Shown here piece by piece: positions 33,101-45,100 of a stretch of DNA of 64,000 nucleotides. Source of the stretch: Orthonyx spaldingii (Eukaryota > Chordata > Aves > Passeriformes > Orthonychidae); contig VZTJ01002480.1 in the NCBI GenBank assembly GCA_013397795.1, positions 785,440-849,439 on the forward strand, in the 5' to 3' direction. Both the position numbers and the translations under genes were made by a program. The notes below the pieces were generated by a model. The model searched no databases and had not been told where the DNA came from. It was given only the letters and a program-made list of their open reading frames with translations. Within the stretch, counting starts at the first letter, position 1, and every line of letters begins with the position of its first letter.

Positions 33101-36100
33101 AGGATGCCTGGGCACAGCTGAGACTCTGCAGAACTGAGGAGTTTGAATTTGACCTGATAGGAGCTGAGGGAATGATTTTGGGGTCAGTGTGAGCATTTTT
33201 AGGATTCTCCTTTCTGTAATTTTCGCAGTGGTGCCATCGCCACCTGCCTTCTGCTGCCAAAAAGAGCAGTAACTTCACAGCAAGCCCTGCACCCCTGGGT
33301 GTCTCCAAGGAAGCAGTGTTGTGTGTTGGGCAAGGTTCCCTTGGGGTGCAGGGTGCTCCTGTGCTGTGTTTTGTGCTCAGACAGACCCTGGGCTCTCACT
33401 AAGGCTCTGCACTCTCGGTGTGTTCGCAGGCATATGCAGACTACATGGGCTTCATCCTCACTCTGAACGAGGGCGTCAGGGGCAAGAAGCTGACCTGTGA
33501 ATACAAAGTGTCAGAGGTAGGAGAAGAGTTTGGATCCCCTTGTGACTCCTTTTCTGCCTTTTTTCACCTTGCTTTTTTTTCTTTTTTTTGGCTCCACGGT
33601 GAATATTTCCTGGGTAGTGAATGAATTCGTAGCTTGTCTGGGAGCTAAGGGAGAGTGAATGTAATTGGGTTATGGCTGGGGATGCAAATGTCAGGGTGCC
33701 ATCCTCCCCCCAGGGTGCAGAGACTTTGGATGTGCTTGGTGGGTGGGAAATGGAGCAAGTGGGCAGAAGCTGGTAGGGAACCAGTGATGCTTTGAAGATG
33801 TGATATTCCCTCCTGGTTGCAAGCAGAAGGCTGAGATGTCTGCACCATTCCTGTTCCCCAAGTGGTTTTTCTGTAGGGAAATCTGTGGGCAAACCAATTG
33901 TGTCCCTGTCCCTCCTGGTTGCTCACACTGTGTTAACAGCACTGATCTCCTCAGTCCAGGCTGTAGCTGAGCTGTGCAAGCTCTGGTTTGACAGCTGTGG
34001 CCTCAAGGCGTGTCCCTGGCTGCACCTGCCTTGCCCAGGGTTGTGCTAAATGCCCCAGGGGCTGCAGAGCTCACAGGGCTGCTGAGCTGGGCTGTGGGAT
34101 TTCAGCTGGGCTGGGAGGTTTAACCTGTGAGGTGGGATGGCCGCTTCCAAGGTGTTAAGTGCAAAGCACCAGTTTTTCCCCTTGCATGAATGTGGCTGTC
34201 ACTTGTCCCTGCCTGCTGCCATAGCCAATTTTAATGGCTGTTCACCTTCTCAGGGCATAGTGAGATCATCTGGAGCCAGGGGGAAAGGGCAGACACCTTC
34301 AGTGGTGTCACTGCTGCCCTGAGGGCTCTCTGGGTGCTGCCAATCCACAGAGCACACATTGGCCACCAGCTTTGCTTCCTTGTTGCACACTGTGTCCCCC
34401 TCCCTTGTTCTGCACTGCAGTGAGGTGATTCTTGGGTACATTTTTACTGATCAGGGCTGTGCAAGAAAGCTGAAAGTGATGTATAAAGATCTAGGCGAAA
34501 TGGGCAGCAGGCTGAGCCCTCTGTTTATAGCTTCATTCTGATGTAGGAAGGCAGCTGATGATGGTGTTTAATCCAGTCTTCATGTTTGCAGTACTGCATT
34601 GAGTCCAGCCTTCCCTTCTAGGAGCCAGTGTGTGAATGAGACACTCCCCTGTAGTTCATGGAGGGGACTGGGGATAATTAGTCTCTCACTAACAGCCTTT
34701 GTGCCCCCCTTTTGTTCCTTCAATTCAGTAGAAACTGCTGTCAAATGCTGCTCTTGCTTTCTGCTCTTTGCATTTCACCTTTGAGTTTTGTCTTTGTCAT
34801 GATCTCACTTGTTCCTAGCCATTCACAGAGCACTTCTAGGGAAACGAAGCATTAAAAATGAACAAAACAAAGAGGGGGGGGAGCCTCAACTCTCTTCCAC
34901 AAGCCCTTTGAGCTGTCAGGAAAAGCTGTACCAGGGCTGTGTCTGCAGAAGAGTCCTCTTGGAGTGAATGTTTTCCATCCATGGTCCCAGTCCAAGTAAC
35001 AAACAAGAGACACAATCCCAACTGCTTGGGAAGTGGCAGGGAACAAATCTCATTCCCCACACACTGAGGAGAGCAGAAGCCTGTGACTTGAGGCACAGGT
35101 GGAGCATCCCCAGGGTTGTCTTGTTGATGAGGTTGCTTGTTCACACAGGCTCCTTTGTAGATCAAACTGCTTATCTGTGCTTTTAAAGGCTCAGCCCCTC
35201 GTGGCCTCTTCTTGCATCTCTGCTCGGCTTTCTTCTCTTGCTGTACCTGCTGCTGATGTGCTTTTGTGCCATCCCATCTTCCTCCCTGATCAAATGCCAG
35301 GGACACCTTCCTTTGGCAGATGACCTCCTGGAATCCTTTCTGCTGAATGCATATCCTCTCGGTGACTTACTGGTACTGCTTTGCCATGGAATAAAAAATG
35401 GAAGTGTGGTCTGCTGTGCTTTGAAAGAGACAGCTTAGTGCTTTCCAGAGAGTGTGTGTCAACACCAGCCTTGCTGCTGGAGCAGGAGCTGGATCCTGTG
35501 GGGGCTGAGCCCCCTGGGAGACTGGCTTAACTTGCTCTGCTCAGCTGACACATTGCGTGGAGCTGTCCAGGGTTTGCTGGAGGCATCTGACAGGCGCTGA
35601 TAGCAGGCTCTGGCACAGGCACCGTGTCTGCCACAAGGCTGTGTGAGTGATAGGCTGTGACCTGCCTTCCCCTCCTGGAGGGAGTGCTTTCCACGTGGGG
35701 ATCCATCAGCGACTGCTGGGGCTGCAGCCTGCAGCAGTGACTCGGGTCAGTGGAGCAGTGCAGGGAGGAGCAGGAGGTTAATTTTGGCCATGCAAGGAGC
35801 AGACCTGCCCTTCAAACAGCCCAGTGCACTGGGAGAAACTGGTCGGTCTTGTGGCTCGCTCGGCTTCCAGGAAGGAAATGGGGAAAGCAGCAAATGCTCC
35901 GATTCTAGCAGCTCCCCATTCTGACAGGGCCTGAGGAGCCCAGAGGGGGAGAGTTGTCCCCACGGGCAGCTTTGGCTGCAGTGATGCCTCCTCAGCACCT
36001 CTGTCTGCCTGGCCCCTGCTCTTGAGAGCTGCTGACAGGTCTGTGCTCCGTAGGAAGCCCTGTGGTTTGCCTTTGGGACCGGTGGCAGACTCAGGGTCAA

Positions 36101-39100
36101 GGAGATGCAAAATCAGCACAACGAGAAGAGCAAGGAGAGCAGGGGGGAGGCTGCCCTTGCTTTGATCACTGGAAAGGTAAAGCAAAAATAGAGCTTAAAA
36201 ACCCAGCCAGGCAAAACAAGCTGCAGTGGTGCTGATGGCTGTGTTCCCATAAGCTCCTTTCTCCCCCACAGGGGTCAGCCCTGGATGTACAGGCTTCCTC
36301 TGCTGGACAATGGGAAGCTGCTTCTTTTAGTTACCCCCTTTTCAAAGGGCCTTGAGCCCAAAATGAGCCGCATCTCTTTAATTATTTATTGGTGTGGCTG
36401 AGCCAGCAGCTGGGTCCTGCTCTCCCGTGTTCAGTGGGGCTGGGCTTTTAATCCCTTTAAAGCCAGTGAGTGGGGAAGGGGAGGAGGGGAGGTTGGACTC
36501 TCTGCTCCCCAGGGAAGGAGCTGGTCCGTGCCAGCCATTTATCCAGGCAATACCGAGTGCTCGTGGAGAGGGTTTGAAATACGGTGGCTGCTCATAATGA
36601 GCTGCTGGTGCTGGCGGATAAATCACCAGCACAATTTAATTATTTAATGCAACCCAGTGCTGGGGGTGCTGTTGCTTAATTGGAGGGGAATGCAATAGCC
36701 AGGAAGGAGTAGGGCTGAGTCCAGGCCTGGCCCAGTGCAATGGGAATGTGTTTGATTCCTGCAGCGTTTTGGGAGAATGGAGCTGGAGCAGAAGGGGCTG
36801 TGCTGCTTCAGTCCCCATGTATGGGGCACCGGCCTGTTAGTGCCTCCAAGGCCACCCAGAGCTTTAGGCCCTCTTGTCCCTTGGCTTTTTTGTGTTCTTG
36901 GTGTGCTCTGGTCTTGTCCCAGTCACTTGTCTGGCTCAGTGGCCAAATGTCGAGGTCCTGGGGTGGGAGGATCCCTCTCCTGCTTGTTCCCACTGGCTGA
37001 TTCCACCGTGTCCTTGGGGTGGCACCCCGGGAATCGCTGTCTGTGAGAGGCTGTGTCTGCCAGGAGACCCTTCCTCCCGGGAGCGCCCTGCAGCTGGTTC
37101 AGTGGCAGCACAGCTCAGCCATACCTGGCTTTGCCCACCCCCTTCGAGTGGCACTTCAAGGGCTGGAAACTTGCTGGGCTCTGCTGTTTCCTCATCCTCC
37201 CGACAGCAGCGTGAAGAATTGAACCACAGCCCAGGAGACCAGCCGGCTTCACACGGTCGATGCCTCCAGCAAAGTCAAACCAGCCGCCGCTTCTGCTGTC
37301 CTCTTTGTCCCCTTGAAGGAGGAATCCCCTCTCGAGACAGAGGAGCCTACATTGCCCGGGGCCTGGCCAGCTGCTGTGGCGGCTGACGGCTCTCCAGCTG
37401 CTTGGAGTCAGGCAAGGAGAATCCCAGAGCTGCTGGCAGGCTTGACCAGTTGTCAGCAAAGCCTCCTGAAACTGTCTGGAGCTGCTAAAAGTGCTGCCTG
37501 TGGTGTTGCCTCTCGCTGTGGGGGGTGTAGCTGTTCCCCAGCCATTTGGGCCAGGTAAGAAGAGGGTGTGCACGGGCCAGTCCTGGTGTGAGAGCACAGC
37601 TGGACACATTGTGCTGTGTCACCTGCTGCACCTCTTTTCCTTCATGGCCACTCTTGCACATCCTCCATGGGTCCCTCACTTCCAGCACTGGGTGTGACAG
37701 ACATGGCTGTGCTCTTGCTGTTGTTGCTCTCTTCCCATCACCTTTGTGTTTGAATTGAAACATTTCTCTGAGAGCTTCTCATTCCTGCTCCCATGAGAAC
37801 ACTGGTGGGCAAACCAGGCTGCCATTTCCCCTGGATAGGTTGTGTTTTGCCACGTGCAGTGGGTGTCCCTGGGCTGGAGCTGCCTGGTCTGGCTGGTAGG
37901 AGTTTGAAGCAACAAGAATCATGCTGAGAAGGTTTCCTTGCTGTGCGAATGTGTCATGGTTTAACAGCATCAACTGCTAATTCTGGCTCCTAAGAGACAC
38001 TTCAGGACAATTATTAGAGCTTTGAGAGGAGCCTTTAAATCACACCATCAGCCACTGGTGAGGATGCATGGCACTGTATACATGCCATTCTTTATCCTGT
38101 GAGGAATGCAGGACCCTTAAGATGCAGAGCCTGAGTTATGTATTGGAGGTCCCTGAATTGTGTAGCACTTCCCTGCCTCAGTCCTGTGAGGACTGTTCTA
38201 CAGCTGGGAGCTTGCTGTAGCTCTTCTGCAAGAGCTTTTGGAGCACGGTGCTGTTACAGCTCATGAAAGACTGTGTGGGCGACTGGGGAGTCTGCCTCAG
38301 GCTGGGCTTTGTACTGGACTGATCTCCTGCAGGGAAGAATGGTTTTTCTGTCCCCTCTGCATTTTGAGGAGGGTTGGCACAGCCCATTGCCATGTGCCAC
38401 TCTTGGGAAGAATGGCGTGGGCTCTGCTGACTCCCATCAAGGGGAGAGATGTTGGAGACTGAGGGACTGCTCTGTTTTATGTCACTGTGACCCCTCACCC
38501 CCTTGCTCTCCGTAGCCCATTGAAAAGCTGGTGGCTCTGCTGAACACCCTTGACAGATGGATTGATGAAACCCCTCCAGTGGATCAACCTTCTCGCTTTG
38601 GGAACAAAGCCTTCAGGACCTGGTACGCCAAACTAGACCAGGTGAGCCTGTCTGTGCTGTGTAGTGTTACCTGCAGCTCCCACACAAGGGCAGTGTGCCC
38701 AGCAGGGGTGGGAGAATGGCTCTGTCACTGTGTGGCAGCCTCAGCAGCTCACAGAGGAATTGCTCAGATAAGCCTTGAAGGATCCACCTCTTGATATGCA
38801 TCACTTACCCCTGACTTGGTGCTGTCTTTTCCTCTCGTGAGAGCATATGGGCCATGTAAATGCTCTTGGCTGGGTCTCCATGTTCTGGATGAGCCATGAG
38901 GGCCGTCCAAGCCCAAGGAATTCCTTTGTTTTGTAACTGCCCACTGTGTCACAAAATGACAGAAAGATTGGGAAAAACTGCTCAAATTCCTTCAGCTCAG
39001 AGCACTTGCCCTGCACCAAGCTCTGGAGGTGGCGCAACCCCAGTCCCAACAGCAGTGGCCTTGCAGCTGCTTTGCTGCTCTAGTGATGCCTTTGTCCTGG

Positions 39101-42100
39101 AGATGGCTCAGTGGGTAACTGGGTCAATGTACTTGGGTGATGAGGCTTTTCTGTCCTACAGGATGTGTGTGGCCTGAATAGGTCTCATGGCAAATTCTCC
39201 CTGACTTGTTCCATCTCTGGAGATGACTTCTCCAGCAGCAGGATTTACTCCTCTCTCATGTTGCCTCCAGGCATTGCAGAGCACCACTGCAGCCCCCATG
39301 ATGTGACAGCATGTGAACACAGGGTGCCTTGTCCCTGGGGACTGTGACAGCTCTGTGCTCAGTTGGGGGAGTCTTTTGTGTCTTGCAGGAGGCAGAAAAG
39401 TTGGTGTCAGCAGTCATTCCCAAGCATTTGGCTGATGCTGCCCCGGAAGTGGCCGTGTACCTGAAGGAATCTGTGGGGAACTCCACCCGCATTGACTACG
39501 GCACAGGTACCTGGGCTTGCACGCTGCCCAAGGCTGCCTTAGGGAAGGGACCCTTTGGAACTGGTGCTTATTTATTTAAATATATCATTACTGCTGGTTT
39601 TAGTGCCAGCTTGAAATGAACACCTTCCTTCTAGGGCCCTCTCACTCCTCTGGCCTGTGTGGGCTGTGACTGAGAGCTGGGGCTGGGAGCTGTGCTAGAG
39701 CTGTGACACCCTTTCACATCTCATCCAAGGAAATGGGAACCAAGCTGTTCTGGGATGAGCTGTAGGACCTGCTTCACTGCATGCAGCAGTCCTGCAGCAG
39801 GCAATTTAGAAGGATAAAATATACTGGCTTGAATTGGAATGAGAGTGAGAACCATGTTCATGTTCAGTGGGAGGTATCCCTAGAGGGACATCATAATGGT
39901 CTGGTGGTCCCTAGAAGGGAATCACTGCTTACAGAAGGACTTTGAAATCTGAAGGTAGAAGCACCTGTGGAGATACTGAATTGCAGGTTGAAGTAACCAC
40001 ACAGGCTTCAGTGAGAATGCAGAATTGTCTACATGCCCTGCTGCTCTCTGCAGGATAGGTGTGTCCTCACCAAAAGGCAGGAGGGCAGGATTCTGTGAGT
40101 GCAAGGAAACACGACTTTGGGCTTGGGCAAGGAGAGGAAAGAGGAGGCCGTGGGTAAAGGCTGAAGGATTGGAGGCTGTGCAGTGCTGGCTGCGGCTCAC
40201 TGGCACCAGGGGGAGATGTTGTCCTTGGAAACGGACTCGCTGGATGGGGTTTGGTCAGCTCAGAGAAGGAAATTCAACCTCTCCTCCCACCCCATGTGTC
40301 CCAAACCAGGGACCCATGTCCCAGCTCACGGTGTCCAGGCTATGGGTGCATTTTGTTCCTACACTGGGAGCTGCACCTGTCCATAGTGTGGAGCTGCTGA
40401 TCTTGTACTCTCCCTTCGTCCATGGTCCTTCCCACTGAAAGACACTTCTGGGATTGCTGGTTGTTGCTTAGCTGGAGGGCCAAGCTGCAAAGGCTCAGCC
40501 TGAGATCCCAGTACCTTCTGGGACAGACTGTTCCTGGCAGTGTCATGGGATCTGCATCCTTCTGACAGGGAGATATTTTTGAAGCAGGAGGAAATCTGTT
40601 TGCTTGCAGATGTGAGGTTCTCTTGCATCCCCCGAGCAGATGACTCTGCAGTGCTCTACTTCTCCTGCTGTGCCAAGCACCTGGGAAAGTCCCTGCCTTG
40701 CTCCCAGCATGCCCAGTTGGAGCTATTTTTCCTTAAGAACTTATTTTCCCTAAGTTAATGATCACGTTATGAACGTCTAGAAGGTGTAATTTGGGTGGGT
40801 GCTGCAGGGGGATGAAATATTGCGAGCTCATGGCATTAACAGTAACAACAGGGTTGAGAGAGGACTGTGTCTGCTGTGATTTCTGAAGAGCTGTTGTGGT
40901 GCCCACAGAAAGGTTGTCCTGGGGGCCAGAGACACCCGTGTCACGTCTCTTCATGTCTTTTAACTCCAGGGCACGAAGCTGCATTTGCAGCCTTTCTCTG
41001 CTGCCTCTGCAAAATCGGTGTGCTCAGAGTGGATGACCAGATGGCCATTGTCTTCAAAGTGTTTAACAGGTGAGGTAATGGGAGGAGAAGGGCTGGAAGT
41101 ATTGGGCTGTTTGAGGGGAAGGGTAGAATGGGAAAGCTGAAGATAATTTTAGACAAAATTAGGAGCAGATGTACTTTTTAATGGACTGTACACTGACCCA
41201 TTATAACTGTCTCAAAAAGAGGTGATGGCCCCATGTCTGCCAGAGGCAGAGTGTCCTTCTGGAAAGTTACTTTAGTGGAGCACAAGTTACTGAGCTCTGT
41301 GGGTGAGGCTCTGTGCTTTGTGACAGACAGGAATATCTGATCAGAGGATCTAATATCTCTTCAGGCATCAAAAATAAAAAATCTATGCAACTGGCAGGCC
41401 TCCATTGCTCCTCTAGATGTGTTTCCAGCCCAGGAGGTAGAGTTGATAGTGATGAAACTGGTGAATGGATGTTTGGAGTCCAGAGATCTAATCCCAGCCG
41501 TATCACTGCTTGGTGGCATGGAAACAATTTCCTTCAATAGTACTTCCAGCTTTAATTTTCCACCTGAAAAGTGGAAGTAGTGATTGCTGTAAGGTAGAAA
41601 GCTCTGTGCTCTTTTGGAAGTTGGTGAAGGAATGTGAAGTGTCAATGTTTTCAGATAACAGTGGGGATGAAGAAGGATCTGCACCAACATAAGACATTGC
41701 AGATAAAATAAACCCCTGCCACTGGATTTCTCTGTGCATTTGGTGTTAGGTACCATCAGGCTGCTTTCTATGGCAAAGGAGCTGAATATATATTCAGTGA
41801 GCTGTGCTGTGTGTGGGGGTCCTGCTTACAAATGATGAAGTTGTGTCCTTTCCCAGAACGATTGTTCTTGTCCTTGCATAAGTCAAAGACAGGAGAAGGC
41901 CTTGCTTTAACCCTTGCTCCTCTCTTTGGCCTCAGGTACTTGGAAGTGATGCGAAAACTGCAGAAGACCTACAGGATGGAACCTGCTGGCAGCCAGGGCG
42001 TGTGGGGCTTGGATGACTTCCAATTCCTGCCTTTCATATGGGGCAGTTCCCAGCTGATAGGTACTAATAAAAATCTTCTCCTCATGTCCTGGGTTGCCCT

Positions 42101-45100
42101 CTGCCCTATCTGCCTAGGTTGTAAAGATCATGGGACTTGGGGCTGACTTCTAAATTCAAATATATCAGATTTGTGTATAGTACAGCAGGACAGTTCGAGG
42201 CTTGGATTTTTTCTTTTACCTCAGCTTTCCAAATAAAGCTGGTTGGGAGATGGAAGGCTTCCTTGTATAGTACTTCTGTCTTTATTGCAATGACTGTAAT
42301 GAAGCTTTTTAAAAGGAGAGTCTTGGTTTTGGTGCTAAAAAATGCCATTTCAGCTCTGGGGAGTTTTGTCCCTGCAGAGGCCCTGGAGTGGGAGATGAGG
42401 TAGAAGGGAGCAACTCTGTGCTGCCTTTTAAAGAGCTCTGATGAGAAGGTTGTGTTTCTGGGCAAGGGGCAGGACAACACCTGGTTGAGCTTGACCTCAG
42501 GAGGGGATTGCCATACAGGTTACTTCCTGTTGTCTCTTACTCTTTTTAGACCATCCAAGTCTGGAGCCTCGGCACTTTGTTGATGAGAAGGTGGTAAATG
42601 AAAACCATAAGGACTTCATGTTCCTGGAGTGCATCCTCTTTATTACAGAGGTGAGGAATGGAAGGTGTGTCCCACAGGGACGTTCTCTTGACATGAGATA
42701 CTTGGCTGTGGCAGTGGTTTTCTCTTCCTCCTTTGCCTGTTTGTTTGCTCTCATGGAACTGTGCAGATGAACCATTGTTGCATGGCTGAGGTGTTCTCCT
42801 TGAATGAGCTGAGACAGGGATGTTGAGAGGAAAATGTAATTAAGCTGGATGGGCTGTGGATTGTATTTGAAGGGAGCTGTAACAAGTGCAAACAAATAAC
42901 CTGGGATCATCACTTGGATCAGTCAGTGGGAACTTGTATGGAGAAGACTGGTTCCTGCAGATAAACTAGGAGGATGAAGTAGGAGCTGCAAAATGACTGG
43001 GCTTGCCAAGACAGCCTCCCTTCCCTGCAGCCCTTGGGTGCTACCTGGCAGCCCTGGGCCACCCCTTTCTTAGGGCAGGCTCCCAAACCCCTGTGCTGTT
43101 CCATCTCCTCCAGGTTCTCCCGAAAGAGTTGCCCATGAAATGCACCTGATTTGCAGCTGGCCTGGAGCAGAGGTGGTGCTGGGATTCACGCAGCTGGCAG
43201 CGCTCTCAGGGCTGCGTTTCTGCTCAGGCACTGCGGGACCCTGGGGAGAGGGGCGGGCGATCCTCAGCTTGTTGGCAGCCGTGGGCTGTTTCTCAGTCAG
43301 GGAGCTCATGGCTTGCTGCCCTCAGCATCAGTGGAGGATTTGGCCGTGTTGCTCCTGGTTCCTTCACTGCTCGGTCTGGACAGGGAGAGCAAGAACTACC
43401 CGCTCTGTTGTGGTGAGGGATTTCTTGTCTCTTGCAAGAGGGAGTTGATGGGATTAATTTTGAAGGACAGAGTACAGTTCTTCCCCTTTGTTCTGTTTGC
43501 TTTCCCCCCTCCTTGCCTCTCTAATTTAGTGATTAGATGAGAAGGGAGGTTACAGACTATGAACTTAGCCTTTCATGTAGGAAATCTTCATAGGAGCCTT
43601 TGGCCCAAACCCCAGGAGGTGCTGTGTCAAATCCTGCTGAATCTGGTAGGGTTTGTTGGTACTCAGCACCTCACAGAGTTTAACCCTTAATGCCAAGATA
43701 AATCATACCATGGGTAGTAAAGAGGTGCTGGTGGAAGAGATCAAGATGAGGACAGGAAATCAGGAGCCAAGATGGTAAAGATTTATTTTAGTTTAGGCCT
43801 CTGTAATATCCAGATAGTGCACTGACCTGTTAAAAACACACATCTCTTGAAATGTGTGTAGAAGATTCTGCAGCGCCCAGTTGACAGGTGAAGTTTAAAA
43901 TACCCAGCACCATCCTGCTGCTTCAGGCTACTCTGCTTCTGCCTGCAGAAAGTCAGCTTTTGAGTGGGCTTTTCAAATAAGTGATTTGAGTTCCTTTTCC
44001 GCACATTTGTTGTGAATCATGGAATTCGGTGTTTCCGCCGAGTTCCTCAGTGCCACCTGGTGGCAAGGAGCCCTCTCGGCTCTCCTGCCGTGAGCTGAAA
44101 GGGACGGCGGCAGCCTGCGTTACCAAATCCAAGCTGTATTCAATGCATCTCCATGTGGGTACTGCTTCATTTTTATGAAGATTTTCTTTTTAAAACTTGT
44201 TTTTTGCCCCCTCCCAAGGGCCCGGGAAGGCCGTGACTGCCACTAGGGGGGGCGAGGTAGCCTCAGTGCCCTCCACACACTTTCTCTCCAAAATCAACAA
44301 CAAAACAAAATAGCAGGAAAAAAGATAGAAAGGATTAAAGACTTTAATAAGTGAACGATATTATTTTCATCTGAGGTTGTCATTGGAAAGAGCTCTCCTT
44401 TAAAGGTGTTAAACACGTAACAAACACCACAGCAGTTCCCATAGTGGGTCTGGTACATCTTGCCGACATGAGAGCAGGTTTTGTTTCAGACTACAACTGA
44501 GGAAGATTGTTTTCTGTCAACTGAGAGAATATTCTCTTGAGCAGATCTTGTTCTCAGCCCCCAGGTGATGTTTCAGGAATATGAATATACGCTGTGGTGT
44601 TTGCCATGTGTGTCTTTAAACCTCAGGCTCTTAAAGCAGCAGCAAGATGATGTCCAGGCTGAACCCACCATGGCATCCTCCTCAGAGCAGCGCCTGGGCA
44701 CAGCACTGAATCTTGCAGGAGCTGACCTGATGTTGGGAAATCTGCAGGGTGGGTTTGGACCTGAACACTTGGTTCTGGAACAGGGTGAGGCACAGCTGGC
44801 TGGGACTCGAGCTGTTCCCCTGCTGCTGCCTTTGCCTGCCAGAGGGGTGTGTGGTACCCGAAGGTGTGAGGATGAGGAGGGTTTGGGAACACCCCTGCAG
44901 TGCCCGCCGTGCAGGGACTGTGGAAAGCAGTGATGCAGGGCTGTCTGTGTGTGTGCAGAAGAGGGGCGCTGGGTACACCCCAGCTGTTGTGGGGGATCAG
45001 TGCACTTGCCCAGATGCTGCTTCGAGAGCTCAGGGCAGGCAGCAGGAATTTCAGCTTCAATCTGGCTTCTAAATTTGGGAAGGGAGGGCTCGGGTTTCTG

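Larger units (their letters stand above)
38642..42549 (+). other. PTPA: PTPA introns 4-7 (and 2 at 32273-33429)
   Basis: Introns 38642-39388, 39507-40969, 41070-41935 and 42061-42549, together with 32273-33429, all have GT-AG ends. I see no nested gene or intact repeat in them. Confidence 0.8.
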
